This document shows, piece by piece, positions 53,963-63,830 of a DNA stretch of 64,000 nucleotides (positions are counted from its first letter, which is position 1; every line of letters begins with the position of its first letter). This DNA comes from Devosia equisanguinis. GTDB lineage: Bacteria; Pseudomonadota; Alphaproteobacteria; Rhizobiales; Devosiaceae. A program made the position numbers and the translations under genes. A model generated the notes under the pieces. It did no database searches. It was not told the origin of the DNA and worked only from the letters and a program-made list of their open reading frames with translations. Location: assembly GCF_900631955.1 (NCBI RefSeq), contig NZ_UZWD01000023.1, forward strand, positions 223,790 through 287,789, given 5' to 3'.

Positions 53963-55094
53963 CTATTTGTGCTGTCAAAGCCTCGGGGAGAGCGCGAGCG
54001 GACAAGCCCCAGCGCAGACGCCCAAGATTGGGCATCAGTACCCGCAATGCCCAGTAAAGGCCGCTAACCACGACGATCGATGCATAGCCATCGATGGCGT
54101 AATGCCAGCCGAGATAAACCGAACTGCAGACGATGAAGGCGACATAGACCCAGGCAACAAAGCCAAGCTTGCGTGACCATTCCCAGGCATAGAGCGCGAC
54201 CACCGTGGCCAGCGCCACATGCATCGAGGGAAATGCGGAAATGCCAGAGCCCAGCCCGATCGTCCCGCTTTGATAAAGCGTCCAGAGATATTCCTGGAAC
54301 ATGTGCGCCGAAGCCGATTCAGACGATGTGCTGGATAAAAACGCGGCCTGCTCGGCAAACCGCGCGGTATCGCCCGTGACTCGCCCATAATAGACCGGCC
54401 CCGCGGAAAGCCAGGTGCTGGCCATTGCCGTCCCAACGACAACCCAGCTCCCCAGCCAGGTCAGCGCAAAGCGCAGCCGGATCTTCTCCATCCGCGGCGA
54501 GGTCATGACCACATAAAGCGAGAAATAGCAGATGATGAACCAGAGGATACCGTAGTTCAGCTCGACAATCCGCAACAGCCAGTCATGCTGGCCGAAAGCA
54601 TAGAGATGATGGAAGGGATCGACGCCGAAATGCATGGCGTTGTCGATATCGGCGTGAAGGTGGTCGTAGACGAAGCCTTGGCCCTGGGGAAATGAGGTCT
54701 TGATAGCCGAAAAGGCGCTGGTGAATACCAGCCCGCCGGTCAGCAAAAACAATGTTCCGGCAAAAAGGCGTGCCAGGCGGCGCGGCGCAACCATGGTGCG
54801 ATAGGACAAACGCTTCCGCCCCTTCATGCGCCAGGCAATGTGGACTACACCCACCACGAAAGCGAAAAACGGCCCGATGATCATGAAGTTTACAGTCCAC
54901 TTCACCGCATACTGATCGATCATGCCGATGATCGAATAGTCGCGCCCGACGGCGTGGATCAATCCAAACAGGAAAAAGCCGGCGCTGAGGGCATAGAGAG
55001 GCCAGTCGCTGCGAACGCTACGGGCTAACTCTGCCCTGAAAGCAGCCGGAAAGCGCAGTCTTGTGGTCACGGCCCATCCCCCAGATCTTGTCAA
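53949..55094 (-). CDS. PAP2-superfamily membrane phosphatase
   Basis: A 381-residue inner-membrane protein with about seven hydrophobic helices. The C-terminal third carries the PAP2 motifs SAFPSMHVALATVVALYAWE and YLGWHYAIDGYASIVVVSGL. Such proteins dephosphorylate or transfer lipid phosphates or act as inositol-phosphoceramide-type synthases; the N-terminal helices are poorly conserved. Its stop codon falls in the loop of the purS-side terminator. Confidence 0.88.
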   Translation of the reverse strand: MTRSGGWAVTTRLRFPAAFRAELARSVRSDWPLYALSAGFFLFGLIHAVGRDYSIIGMIDQYAVKWTVNFMIIGPFFAFVVGVVHIAWRMKGRKRLSYRTMVAPRRLARLFAGTLFLLTGGLVFTSAFSAIKTSFPQGQGFVYDHLHADIDNAMHFGVDPFHHLYAFGQHDWLLRIVELNYGILWFIICYFSLYVVMTSPRMEKIRLRFALTWLGSWVVVGTAMASTWLSAGPVYYGRVTGDTARFAEQAAFLSSTSSESASAHMFQEYLWTLYQSGTIGLGSGISAFPSMHVALATVVALYAWEWSRKLGFVAWVYVAFIVCSSVYLGWHYAIDGYASIVVVSGLYWALRVLMPNLGRLRWGLSARALPEALTAQIEKRA

Positions 55095-55299
55095 TGTCTA
55101 GGCGGACAGCTGTTAAATTCCTCTAAAATCACTCCGGAGCGCCTGATGGAACCGCCCATGTCGCTCTCCCTCAACAATTAGACCCAGTCTTTTAGCCGAC
55201 TACTTACCATTTTCGGATTTTGGCGCTGCAATGGCACCGGCGTTATCAAAGCGGTGGCGCGAGCGCTCTAGGATGCTGCTGCGAAATTCGGAGCGTTAC

Positions 55300-56370
55300 A
55301 TGAGCGACACACGCAAGCGTCTGGACTGGGTGGATATGGCCAAGGGCCTGTCCATTTTCCTTGTCGTCATCATGTATTGCGCCGCCAGCGTGGGGGAGGA
55401 TACCGGGCAGACCGGGTTCCTGCACTGGACCATCGCCTTCGCCATGCCGTTCCGCATGCCGGAATTCTTCATGCTGTCGGGCCTTTTCCTGTCGCAGGTG
55501 ATCGACCGGCCCTGGCGCGCTTATGCCGATCGCCGCATCGTGCACTACTTGTATTTCTACGCCCTCTGGGCCGTCATCCACATCGTCTTCAAAATTGCCC
55601 TGATCGGCCGCGATCCAGGTGGCGCGCTTGGCGCGCTCGCCTTCGCTATTGTCGAACCCTATGGCGTGCTGTGGTTCATCTACATGCTGGGCATTTTCGG
55701 GCTGGTCAGCAAACTGCTGCACCAGGGCAAGGTGCCGCACTGGGCAGTCTTGTTGGTCGCGGCCGGTCTGCAGATCGCCAGCATCCATACCGGCAGCTAT
55801 CTGATCGACCAGTTCGCCGCCTATTTCGTCTACTTCTATGGTGGCTACGTTTTCGCGCCGCACCTTTTCGCACTGGCCAGTTGGAGCAGCGCCAACACAC
55901 GAGCGGCACTCGGCGTGCTGGCGGCCTGGGCCGCTATCAATGCGGTCATGGTGTTTTCGCCCGGCTTCCGCATGGACCCGGTTCACATCCAGATAGGATG
56001 GGGCGCCCTGCCCATCCTGCACATGATCCTCGCATTTGCCGGTGCGACTGCCATTGTGATCGGCGCGGCACTGTTGTCGACCATTGCCTGGATGGACTGG
56101 CTGCGCTGGCTGGGCAGCAAGTCGCTGGTCATCTATGTGGCCTTCGTGCTTCCCATGGGCATCGCCCGCACCCTACTGCTCGCCCTCGGCGTCCACGAGC
56201 CCAACATTGTGAGCCTTCTGACCATGATCGTCGCCATTACAGCGCCATTGGTGCTGTGGTGGCTGACGCAGGTGACCGGACTGGGCAAGTTCCTGTTCGA
56301 GCGCCCGTCCTGGGCCCACCTGCCGGGGACAAATGGCTCACCCCGCAGAAAGGCAATTCCCGCGGAATAG
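55300..56370 (+). CDS. Acyltransferase-3 family membrane protein
   Basis: A 356-residue protein with about ten membrane helices. Start at 55300 (MSDTRKRLDWVDMAKGLSIF) follows CGGAGC; an in-frame ATG at 55273 is less likely. The family opening RLDWVDMAKGLSIFLVVIMY is followed by FRMPEFFMLSGLFLSQVI and VEPYGVLWFIYMLGIFGLV. These enzymes O-acylate envelope glycans. The normally conserved histidine after the first helix (xxVxxxH) is replaced by tyrosine (VVIMYCA), so activity may be altered. Confidence 0.85.
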   Translation: MSDTRKRLDWVDMAKGLSIFLVVIMYCAASVGEDTGQTGFLHWTIAFAMPFRMPEFFMLSGLFLSQVIDRPWRAYADRRIVHYLYFYALWAVIHIVFKIALIGRDPGGALGALAFAIVEPYGVLWFIYMLGIFGLVSKLLHQGKVPHWAVLLVAAGLQIASIHTGSYLIDQFAAYFVYFYGGYVFAPHLFALASWSSANTRAALGVLAAWAAINAVMVFSPGFRMDPVHIQIGWGALPILHMILAFAGATAIVIGAALLSTIAWMDWLRWLGSKSLVIYVAFVLPMGIARTLLLALGVHEPNIVSLLTMIVAITAPLVLWWLTQVTGLGKFLFERPSWAHLPGTNGSPRRKAIPAE

Positions 56371-56531
56371 GCCGCAGTCTGGAAGTAATAATTTCAAATT
56401 GCGACGCTTCGAGCCCCAAGGCCAACCATTGGCTGACCGCAGATGAGCACAAAGACAGCAAAACTGTCACCAAAAAACACTAAAGCGTCCTGAAAACCAA
56501 AATCATCCCAACCCCTATTTCGCCGGGGGGA

Positions 56532-56606
56532 TGGAGGCCTCGCCCTGGACTTGAACCAAGGGTAAGTGGAGTTGCAATCCACCGCGTAACTCTCCGCCAC
56601 GAGGCC
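56532..56606 (-). tRNA. tRNA-Cys(GCA)
   Basis: A 75-nt tRNA on the minus strand: acceptor GGCCTCG with CGAGGCC, discriminator T, encoded CCA. The anticodon loop TTGCAAC reads GCA and the T loop is GGTTCAAGTCC. The surrounding 56371-56814 holds nothing else that I can support. Confidence 0.95.
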
Positions 56607-56814
56607 ATCGTGGTATGACCCAGTCTTATTCGACAGATTTCACCAATTCGTCAACACGGCTGGCGGATCGGGTGTGCCCGCGCCCCGCGCCGAGTTCTCT
56701 CCATGTGGGAGCAGGCCATCCCAGAGATGATGTCGCATGGCGGAAAGGCTTGCCTTTTCGAGCAAGACTCACCACAAGGGCCTCGCACACCCCTCAGTGA
56801 CAAAGGATCGAGCG

Positions 56815-57483
56815 ATGAAGGCCGCCGTCATCGTGTTTCCGGGACTCAATCGCGACCGCGACATGATCGCGGCGTTGACCAAGATCGGGGGCAGCAAGCC
56901 CGCCGTGGTCTGGCACCAGGATGCCGATATTCCTGACGCCGACCTGATCGTCATCCCGGGCGGATTTTCCTATGGCGACTATCTGCGCTGTGGCGCCATC
57001 GCCGCCCGCTCGCCGATCATGGACAAGGTTCGCGAACGCGCCGCGCGCGGCGTCAAGGTTCTAGGCGTCTGCAATGGCTTCCAGATCCTGATCGAAGCGG
57101 GCCTGCTGCCCGGCGCCCTGATGCGCAATACCTCGCTGAAGTTCGTCTGTCGCGAAGTCAAGCTCGAGGTTTCCAACGCCGATACCGACTTCACCCGCGG
57201 CTATTCCAAGGGCCAGATCATCCGCTGCCCGGTTGCGCATCATGACGGCAACTACTTCACCGATGCCGAAACACTGGCGCGCATTGAAGGTAATGGCCAG
57301 GTGGCGTTCCGCTATGCCAAGGGCACCAACCCCAATGGCTCGCTCAACGACATTGCCGGCATATTCAACGCCGAAAAGAACGTGCTGGGCCTGATGCCGC
57401 ACCCGGAAAACCTGATCGAGGCCGCCCATGGCGGCGACGATGGCCGGGCGCTGTTTGCTACCGTGCTCAAGCAGGTGGCGTGA
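56815..57483 (+). CDS. purQ: FGAM synthase glutaminase subunit PurQ
   Basis: A 222-residue class I glutamine amidotransferase supplying ammonia to PurL. Start [20 protein letters not shown] at 56815. The nucleophile Cys86 is in [20 protein letters not shown], and the His/Glu pair in [16 protein letters not shown]. Its stop shares a base with the next start (TGATG). Confidence 0.97.
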   Translation: MKAAVIVFPGLNRDRDMIAALTKIGGSKPAVVWHQDADIPDADLIVIPGGFSYGDYLRCGAIAARSPIMDKVRERAARGVKVLGVCNGFQILIEAGLLPGALMRNTSLKFVCREVKLEVSNADTDFTRGYSKGQIIRCPVAHHDGNYFTDAETLARIEGNGQVAFRYAKGTNPNGSLNDIAGIFNAEKNVLGLMPHPENLIEAAHGGDDGRALFATVLKQVA

Positions 57484-58124
57484 TGGACCTGCGCCGCGCG
57501 CTGACCTGGCTGGGTCTGCTGATCGGCGCAGCGGGCCTGGGCCTGCAATTCGCCATCTCGATGCAGGCGCTGCTTGCCTCTGGCCGTGACCTGCCCGGCG
57601 CACTCGGGCATTTCTTTTCCTACTACACCATCCTCAACAATATCGCCGTCGTGCTGGTCTATCTGTCGGCCCTGACGGCTTGGGGATGGCTGGCGCCTTT
57701 CCGCACGCCGCTTGTGCGTGGCATCGTGGCGGCCAATATTGCGCTGGTCGGGCTCTACGTCTTCTTCGTGCTGCGTTTCCTGCAGTCGCTGGAGGGTCTT
57801 TTTGTTCTGGCCGACAGCCTGCTGCACTACGTCGCGCCGGTCGTCTATGTGCTGTGGTGGGCCATCACCCAGCGCCACGGCCTGCTGCGCTGGGCGAAAC
57901 TACCGGTGATGATCGTTCCGACGCTGGTATACTTCTTCTACGCCATGGCGCGCGGCGCCTGGGTTCAGGAATACCCATACCCCATCCTCAATGCCGCCAA
58001 GCTGGGTTATGCCCAGGTCGGCATCAACGCCCTCTACATGACCGCGTTTCTGGCAGCGCTGGCGCTCGCCGTCATCGCGGCCGACATGCTTCTTGCCCGA
58101 ACCTCCCGGACAGTTTCTCCATGA
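57483..58124 (+). CDS. Pr6Pr-type six-helix membrane protein
   Basis: A 213-residue inner-membrane protein with six hydrophobic helices. The pattern [36 protein letters not shown] and a [12 protein letters not shown] loop matches the Pr6Pr (FAR-17a/AIG1-like) family, whose eukaryotic relatives hydrolyse lipid esters. It overlaps purQ and purL, so it is inside the purine transcript although no purine role is known. Confidence 0.85.
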   Translation: MDLRRALTWLGLLIGAAGLGLQFAISMQALLASGRDLPGALGHFFSYYTILNNIAVVLVYLSALTAWGWLAPFRTPLVRGIVAANIALVGLYVFFVLRFLQSLEGLFVLADSLLHYVAPVVYVLWWAITQRHGLLRWAKLPVMIVPTLVYFFYAMARGAWVQEYPYPILNAAKLGYAQVGINALYMTAFLAALALAVIAADMLLARTSRTVSP

Positions 58125-60346
58125 CCCTTCGTAACGACATCGCCATCACACCCGAACTGGTCGCCAACCACGGTCTCAAGCCGGATGAGTACCAGAAGAT
58201 TCTCGACCTGATCGGCCGCGAGCCGACCTATACAGAGCTCGGCATCTTCTCGGCCATGTGGAACGAACACTGCTCCTACAAGAGCTCGAAGAAGTGGCTG
58301 CGCACCCTGCCGACCACCGGCCCACGCGTCATTCAGGGTCCGGGCGAAAATGCAGGCGTCGTCGATATCGGCGATGGCCAGGCGGTCGTCTTCAAGATGG
58401 AATCGCACAACCATCCGAGCTTCATCGAGCCCTACCAGGGTGCGGCGACCGGGGTCGGCGGCATTCTGCGTGACGTCTTCACCATGGGCGCCCGTCCGGT
58501 CGCGGCAATGAACGCGCTGCGCTTCGGCGCGCCCGAGCATGAAAAGACCCGCCACCTGGTCTCCGGCGTCGTCGCGGGCGTCGGCGGCTATGGCAATGCC
58601 TTTGGCGTGCCCACCGTCGCAGGTGAAGTCGAATTCGATGCCCGCTACAATGGCAATAACCTGGTCAATGCCTTCGCCGCCGGCCTCGCCGATACCGACA
58701 AGATTTTCTATTCCAAGGCGGAAGGCGTAGGCCTGCCAGTGGTTTACCTCGGCGCCAAGACCGGGCGCGACGGCGTCGGCGGCGCCACGATGGCCTCGGC
58801 CGAGTTCGGCGACGATATCGAGGAAAAGCGCCCCACCGTGCAGGTCGGGGACCCTTTCACTGAAAAGCGCCTGCTGGAAGCCTGCCTCGAGCTCATGGCC
58901 ACCGGCGCAGTGATCGCCATCCAGGACATGGGGGCTGCGGGCCTTACCTGCTCGGCCGTCGAAATGGGCGCCAAGGGCGACCTCGGCATCGAGCTCGATC
59001 TCGACAAGGTGCCGGTTCGCGAAGAGCGCATGACAGCCTATGAGATGATGCTGTCGGAAAGCCAGGAGCGCATGCTCATGGTGCTGCATCCGGAAAAGGA
59101 GCCCGAGGCCCGCAAGGTCTTCGAGAAGTGGGAACTGGACTTTGCCACTGTGGGCAAGACCACGGACGACCTGCGTTTCCGCGTGCTCTGGCAGGGCGAG
59201 GAAGTCGCCAATCTGCCGATCAAGGAGCTCGGCGACGAGGCGCCCGAATATGATCGGCCATGGGTAGAACCCAGGATTCCTGCGGCTCTCGCAGCGGCCG
59301 ATGTGCCCAAGATGAATGTGGCCGAGGCCCTGATCAAGCTGGTCGGCGGGCATCAGTGCTCGTCGCGGCGCTGGGTCTATGAGCAGTACGACACCCTCAT
59401 CCAGGGCAATACCATGCAGCGCCCTGGCGGCGATGCCGGCGTGATCCGCGTCGATGGCGCAGAGACCAAGGGCCTGGCGTTCACGTCGGACGTAAACCCC
59501 CGTTATTGCGAGGCAAATCCGTTCGAGGGCGGCAAGCAGGCGGTCGCTGAAGCCTGGCGCAACCTGACCGCGACCGGTGCAGAACCGCTGGCCGCGACCG
59601 ACAATCTCAACTTCGGCAATCCCGAGCGGCCGGAGATCATGGGGCAGTTCGTCAAGGCCGTTCAGGGCATTGGCGAGGCGTGCCGGGTGCTGGAATTCCC
59701 GATCGTTTCGGGCAATGTCAGCCTCTATAACGAGACCAATGGCCGGGGCATCTTGCCGACACCGACCATCGGTGGCGTAGGCCTGCTGCCGGAGTGGAAC
59801 AAGAGCGTAGGCATTGGTTTCGTTGAGGAAAATCAACCTATCCTCCTCATCGGCGGACCGGCTGAGCGGGGGACGCACCTGGGGCAGTCGATCTATCTGC
59901 GTGATCTGTTCGACCGTTGCGAAGGCGATGCGCCCCATGTCGATCTGGCGGCTGAAAAGAAGACCGGCGACTTCGTGCGCAAGCTGATCCGCTCCGGCGT
60001 CGTGACCGCCTGCCACGATCTCAGCGATGGTGGCCTGGGCGTGGCGCTGGCTGAAATGGCCATTGCCGGCGGCATCGGCGCGCGGGTGACGGAAGCGGAA
60101 GGCGTTGATTCCGTTACGCAATTCTTTGGCGAAGACCAGGGGCGCTACCTCGTGACCCTGAACCTCGACCCGCAGGGCGACGCCATTGCGGCGCTCTGGG
60201 AAGAGGCCAAGGCGCTGGATATTCACGCGCCCTGGATCGGCACCACCGGTGGCAATAGCCTCATTCTGGGCAATGCCGAACCGGTCGCCGTGGCCACCCT
60301 GACCCAGGCTCACGAGTCCTGGTTCCCCTCGTTCATGACCGCATAA
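58121..60346 (+). CDS. purL: FGAM synthase subunit PurL (small form)
   Basis: A 741-residue ATP-dependent synthase of the short type that needs PurS and PurQ. Start [20 protein letters not shown] at 58121 overlaps the previous stop (ATGA). Landmarks are [60 protein letters not shown] and [13 protein letters not shown] [14 protein letters not shown]. It converts FGAR to FGAM. Confidence 0.97.
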   Translation: MTLRNDIAITPELVANHGLKPDEYQKILDLIGREPTYTELGIFSAMWNEHCSYKSSKKWLRTLPTTGPRVIQGPGENAGVVDIGDGQAVVFKMESHNHPSFIEPYQGAATGVGGILRDVFTMGARPVAAMNALRFGAPEHEKTRHLVSGVVAGVGGYGNAFGVPTVAGEVEFDARYNGNNLVNAFAAGLADTDKIFYSKAEGVGLPVVYLGAKTGRDGVGGATMASAEFGDDIEEKRPTVQVGDPFTEKRLLEACLELMATGAVIAIQDMGAAGLTCSAVEMGAKGDLGIELDLDKVPVREERMTAYEMMLSESQERMLMVLHPEKEPEARKVFEKWELDFATVGKTTDDLRFRVLWQGEEVANLPIKELGDEAPEYDRPWVEPRIPAALAAADVPKMNVAEALIKLVGGHQCSSRRWVYEQYDTLIQGNTMQRPGGDAGVIRVDGAETKGLAFTSDVNPRYCEANPFEGGKQAVAEAWRNLTATGAEPLAATDNLNFGNPERPEIMGQFVKAVQGIGEACRVLEFPIVSGNVSLYNETNGRGILPTPTIGGVGLLPEWNKSVGIGFVEENQPILLIGGPAERGTHLGQSIYLRDLFDRCEGDAPHVDLAAEKKTGDFVRKLIRSGVVTACHDLSDGGLGVALAEMAIAGGIGARVTEAEGVDSVTQFFGEDQGRYLVTLNLDPQGDAIAALWEEAKALDIHAPWIGTTGGNSLILGNAEPVAVATLTQAHESWFPSFMTA

Positions 60347-60462
60347 TGAACGGATTATGAACAAGTGAGATGCACCCTCGTGGGTGCTGCCTTATGATTG
60401 CCGCGGTTTGGGATGCTTAGCTGCATGCTACTGCGGCAGTCGCGAGCTTGGAGAGGATGATG

Positions 60463-61056
60463 ATGCTGTTTCGAACCCTGGCGATTGCCGCAAGCCTGAG
60501 CACGGGATTTCTCCCCGCCGTGGCATTCGCCCAGAGCGTCAACCTCACCCGCTCCATCCTGCCCGACCAGCCCTACACGCTGATCTATCCCGACACCATG
60601 CTGGCCAGTGGCGGCGCCGGCGAACCGCTGGTGATCAACCACCCGAATGCGCCGCTGCAGTGCAATCTGCAGGTGATCCCTGTCGAGGATACCGACTGGA
60701 CCGCCGAGGAGGCGCTGGCCGAACTCGACGACGCCAGCGTCGTGACCGCCTGGGCGGGCACCATGCCCGGTTTCACCCTGGGCACCAAGGGCACCACCGC
60801 CTATCAGGACGCCAAGGCGCTTTTCTATGACGGCACCAGCCCCGAATCCACCATGGGTGTGCCGCTGACGCTGGTGCATACCGAAACCGTGTCGAATGGC
60901 CGTGGCTATTCGCTCGATTGCCTGTTCGCCACCGAAGTGACGGAGCAGGCGCGGCCGATCGTCGATTTCATCATCGCCAATTTTGCCACCCGTTCGGATG
61001 CCGATTGCTGCGTCGGTGCCACTGTGGAAGAACCGGCCGCCGAGCCGGCTCAATAG
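60463..61056 (+). CDS. Exported protein, unknown function
   Basis: A 197-residue protein with a signal peptide (LFRTLAIAASLSTGFLPAVA, cut after AFA). Of three consecutive ATGs the third is best spaced from GGAGAGG. The mature part has PYTLIYPDTMLASGGAGEPL and a few cysteines (LQCNLQ, LDCLF, DCC) that could form disulfides in the periplasm. Family not recognised. Confidence 0.75.
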   Translation: MLFRTLAIAASLSTGFLPAVAFAQSVNLTRSILPDQPYTLIYPDTMLASGGAGEPLVINHPNAPLQCNLQVIPVEDTDWTAEEALAELDDASVVTAWAGTMPGFTLGTKGTTAYQDAKALFYDGTSPESTMGVPLTLVHTETVSNGRGYSLDCLFATEVTEQARPIVDFIIANFATRSDADCCVGATVEEPAAEPAQ

Positions 61057-61145
61057 GCCGACGATGTTGAACCTGCCCCACCTGCATGCCATATCAGGAG
61101 CAGGTGCCGGGCCCCGTCCGGTGAATCAAGCAATGGAGACCGGAC

Positions 61146-61379
61146 ATGCCCATGGACGCCACCGAGATCGAGCGCCGCATCAAGGCCGCCCTGCCTGACG
61201 CCCAGATCGAAATCCGCGACCTTGCCGGCGACGGCGACCACTATGCCGCTACCGTGATTTCCGAGCAGTTCCGCGGCAAGAGCCGCGTGCAGCAGCACCA
61301 GCTGGTTTACGCGGCTCTGCAGGGTGACATGGGCGGCGCCCTGCATGCCCTGGCGCTGCAGACCAACGCGCCGGACTAA
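61146..61379 (+). CDS. BolA-family protein
   Basis: A 77-residue BolA/YrbA-type protein: EIERRIKAALPDAQIEIRDL, then GDGDHYAATVISEQFRGKSR and VQQHQLVYAALQGDMGGALH. BolA proteins partner monothiol Grx4 glutaredoxins in Fe-S handling; the matching grxD lies 2 kb downstream. The usual invariant His in VxxHQLVY is present. Confidence 0.93.
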   Translation: MPMDATEIERRIKAALPDAQIEIRDLAGDGDHYAATVISEQFRGKSRVQQHQLVYAALQGDMGGALHALALQTNAPD

Positions 61380-61699
61380 TGGCCGGGCTGCGCGATTCCC
61401 TCGACCTGATCCGGATGGTCCGGCCCGAGGCCGGCACCGCAGCCATTGAACATGAAATCCTCGCCGAACGCGCCAATTCGCTGGGCGCAGCCGAAACGCG
61501 CGTCATCAAGGCCGTGGCCGGCCTCGCCTCCGGCACGGAGCGCGAGCAATGGCTGGCCGAGGCGCGCGACGCAGTCTGGTGCTATTTCGTGCAGCGCGAA
61601 CTGATTGGCTTCCGCCGCCACACCGAAGTGATTCAAGATCTCAAAATCCCAGGCGAAGTGCTTGCCGGACTTGGGATCGTGGCGCCGGGACGCAAGTAA
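61379..61699 (+). CDS. DUF6665 family protein
   Basis: A 106-residue helical protein with TAAIEHEILAERANSLGAAE and AEARDAVWCYFVQRELIGFR, then TEVIQDLKIPGEVLAGLG. The pattern fits DUF6665. The start shares a base with the bolA stop region and the stop overlaps the HIT gene start (TAATG). Function unknown. Confidence 0.75.
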   Translation: MAGLRDSLDLIRMVRPEAGTAAIEHEILAERANSLGAAETRVIKAVAGLASGTEREQWLAEARDAVWCYFVQRELIGFRRHTEVIQDLKIPGEVLAGLGIVAPGRK

Positions 61700-62091
61700 T
61701 GGCGGCGCGACCGGGGTGCCGCTTTTGCCTCAAAAACGAACTGCTTTTGGACGAACCCATTTTCGAGACTGGGCACTTCTATATGCTCGGGAGCATCGAC
61801 CCAATGGTCCCTCTGGCCGGCATGGTCATTCCCAAACGTCATAGTGACGACCCGTTCGGCCTGCTGCCGGAAGAGTGGACCGATTTCGGCACCGCATTGG
61901 CCACGGCAAAGGCGTATTTCTCGCATCACCGCCCCGATGGCTACACATTGGGATGGAATGTGGGCGCGGCGGGCGGACAGCATGTCTTTCACACCCATCT
62001 GCACATCAACCCACGCTTTGCGGGAGAACCCAATGAGGGCGTCGGCATAAGGCGGGTTATGAGAACACCAATGTGGGGATTGGATCAATGA
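61699..62091 (+). CDS. HIT-family protein
   Basis: A 130-residue nucleotide-binding protein. The histidine triad is HVFHTHLHINPRF (His98, His100, His102), preceded by GMVIPKRHSDDPFGL. An N-terminal CRFC pair could bind metal. HIT proteins hydrolyse dinucleotide or nucleoside-phosphoramidate substrates. Its start overlaps the DUF6665 stop and its stop overlaps the HAD gene. Confidence 0.9.
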   Translation: MAARPGCRFCLKNELLLDEPIFETGHFYMLGSIDPMVPLAGMVIPKRHSDDPFGLLPEEWTDFGTALATAKAYFSHHRPDGYTLGWNVGAAGGQHVFHTHLHINPRFAGEPNEGVGIRRVMRTPMWGLDQ

Positions 62092-62711
62092 AACGGGCGC
62101 TGGTTTTCGATGTCGATGGCGTGCTGGTGCATGGCTATCACGCGACGCCGGACCAGCGGGACGCCTGGGACGCGGCCTTGCAGGAGCGTGGCATCAATGC
62201 CGATCGCTTCCAGCGCGAATTCATCTTCGACATTTTTCTCAAGCGGGTGCTGATCGGCGAGGTGCCGATGGTCGAGGCTTTGGACAAGCGCCTGAAAGCC
62301 TTTGGTTACAAGGGTCCGACCATGGCGATTCTCGATCTGTGGCTGAGCTTTGACTGCAATCCCAATACTGCGCTGCTCGAGGTCATCGCCCGGTTGCAGC
62401 GCCGGGACGATGTGGTGCTCTACCTAGCCACCAATCAGGACCATTCGAGAGCCCAGTTTCTGTGGCAAAGCATCGGGCTGCAGCGCTTTTTCGCCGACAT
62501 GTTCTATTCGGCCCGCTTCGGGCGGACCAAATATGACAAGAAGTTCTTCGGCATGGCCGAGGGTCGGATGATCGCCTTCGACGAGCCGCCGCTGTTTTTC
62601 GACGATACGCAAAAAGTGCTCGATGTCGCCAGCAAGGCCGGCTGGGAGACGGTGCTGTTCACCGGCAATGCCGATGTGACCAGCCATCCTTTCATCGCGC
62701 GGCGCATCTGA
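62088..62711 (+). CDS. HAD-superfamily hydrolase
   Basis: A 207-residue HAD phosphatase. ATG at 62088 overlaps the HIT stop (ATGA). Motif I is RALVFDVDGVLVHGYHATPD, motif II YLATNQ, and motif IV FFDDTQKVLDVASKAGWETV. Substrate unknown. Confidence 0.9.
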   Translation: MKRALVFDVDGVLVHGYHATPDQRDAWDAALQERGINADRFQREFIFDIFLKRVLIGEVPMVEALDKRLKAFGYKGPTMAILDLWLSFDCNPNTALLEVIARLQRRDDVVLYLATNQDHSRAQFLWQSIGLQRFFADMFYSARFGRTKYDKKFFGMAEGRMIAFDEPPLFFDDTQKVLDVASKAGWETVLFTGNADVTSHPFIARRI

Positions 62712-62782
62712 CCATTTGCATTGGCCCGCGCCCGCGCTATGCGTGTGGTCACCGCGCCATATCGACGCTCAGGAACAGACCA

Positions 62783-63325
62783 ATGAGAGCAGCCCTGCTG
62801 ATTTCGACCCTCGCCCTTCTGGGTTTTGCCGTCTCCGCCCAGGCCCAGGAGGCCCAATGCTTCCAGAACGAGCATTATCTGGTGATCTCCCAGGAACGCA
62901 CCGACGATGTCGGCACCGATTTCCTGGTGCGGGCGCCCGCCAAGGGGAAGATCAAATGCGAATTCGTCGAGGCCGAAGGCGATTTCAGCATCGGCAATCC
63001 CGATGACCCGCTGTGGTATGCGGGGCTGGCTGGCAAATACCTGGCGCTGACCCGCTCGACCGGACCGGATGGCGACGTGGTGATCTATGACCTCGACAGC
63101 CGCAGCAAGGTGGTCGACGTGGCCGCCGACGACGACCTCGCGGTGGACGAAGATCGCGTGGTCTATTGGGAGCGCGTGGCCGAGGGCACCGACAAGACCT
63201 GCCCGGAATTTGCCGAATATCAAGCCAATGGGCTGGGCGCGGTGATCGCCGAAGAGCGTATTTTCGAAGTTGCTACCGGCGCGATCGCCAAGACCGGGGA
63301 GAGCCGCTGCAGCGCCACGCAGTGA
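62783..63325 (+). CDS. Exported protein, unknown function
   Basis: A 180-residue protein with a clear signal peptide (RAALLISTLALLGFAVSAQA). The mature domain includes FLVRAPAKGKIKCEFVEAEG, DPLWYAGLAGKYLALTRSTG and GDVVIYDLDSRSKV, a beta-rich layout with paired cysteines. Family not recognised. Confidence 0.8.
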   Translation: MRAALLISTLALLGFAVSAQAQEAQCFQNEHYLVISQERTDDVGTDFLVRAPAKGKIKCEFVEAEGDFSIGNPDDPLWYAGLAGKYLALTRSTGPDGDVVIYDLDSRSKVVDVAADDDLAVDEDRVVYWERVAEGTDKTCPEFAEYQANGLGAVIAEERIFEVATGAIAKTGESRCSATQ

Positions 63326-63430
63326 GGCCATGCAGTGACATCGCTCACCTCGACAGCGCCGCAAAGCTATCCTATTTAGAGGCCAGCTTCAGCCGGCCCT
63401 TGAAACCGGAATTATTGAAAGGCTCCTCCC

Positions 63431-63766
63431 ATGTTCGATATCAATGCCTTCATCGACGATAAGGTGAAGAATAACGACGTGTTCCTGTTCATGAAGGGCA
63501 CGCCCGATTTTCCCCAGTGTGGCTTTTCCGGTCAGGTCGTGCAGATCCTGAACTATCTCGGCGTTGAGTTCGACAGCGCCAATGTGCTGGAAAGCGAAGA
63601 GCTGCGCGACGGCATCAAGGCCTATACCAACTGGCCGACCATTCCCCAGCTCTACGTCAAGGGCGAGTTTATCGGCGGCGCCGACATCACCCGCGAAATG
63701 TTCCAGTCGGGCGAGCTCAAGACCCATCTCGAACAGGCCGGCGTCGCTCTCAAACAAAGCGCCTGA
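63431..63766 (+). CDS. grxD: Grx4-type monothiol glutaredoxin
   Basis: A 111-residue glutaredoxin with the CGFS active site in MKGTPDFPQCGFSGQVVQIL (Cys30), then WPTIPQLYVKGEFIGGADI. It carries or transfers Fe-S clusters, often together with BolA, encoded at 61146. Close linkage of purL, bolA and grxD is common in alphaproteobacteria. Confidence 0.96.
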   Translation: MFDINAFIDDKVKNNDVFLFMKGTPDFPQCGFSGQVVQILNYLGVEFDSANVLESEELRDGIKAYTNWPTIPQLYVKGEFIGGADITREMFQSGELKTHLEQAGVALKQSA

Positions 63767-63830
63767 TTGCGTGGGGGGGCACCCGTCCTGCCAAGGATGG
63801 GTTTGTAGCATTTGGGTTTGAGCGTGCTGC

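Noticed and set aside
58034..60364. Very long minus-strand open frame opposite purL
   Set aside because: It is the antisense of purL, caused by high GC at third positions; no domain pattern.
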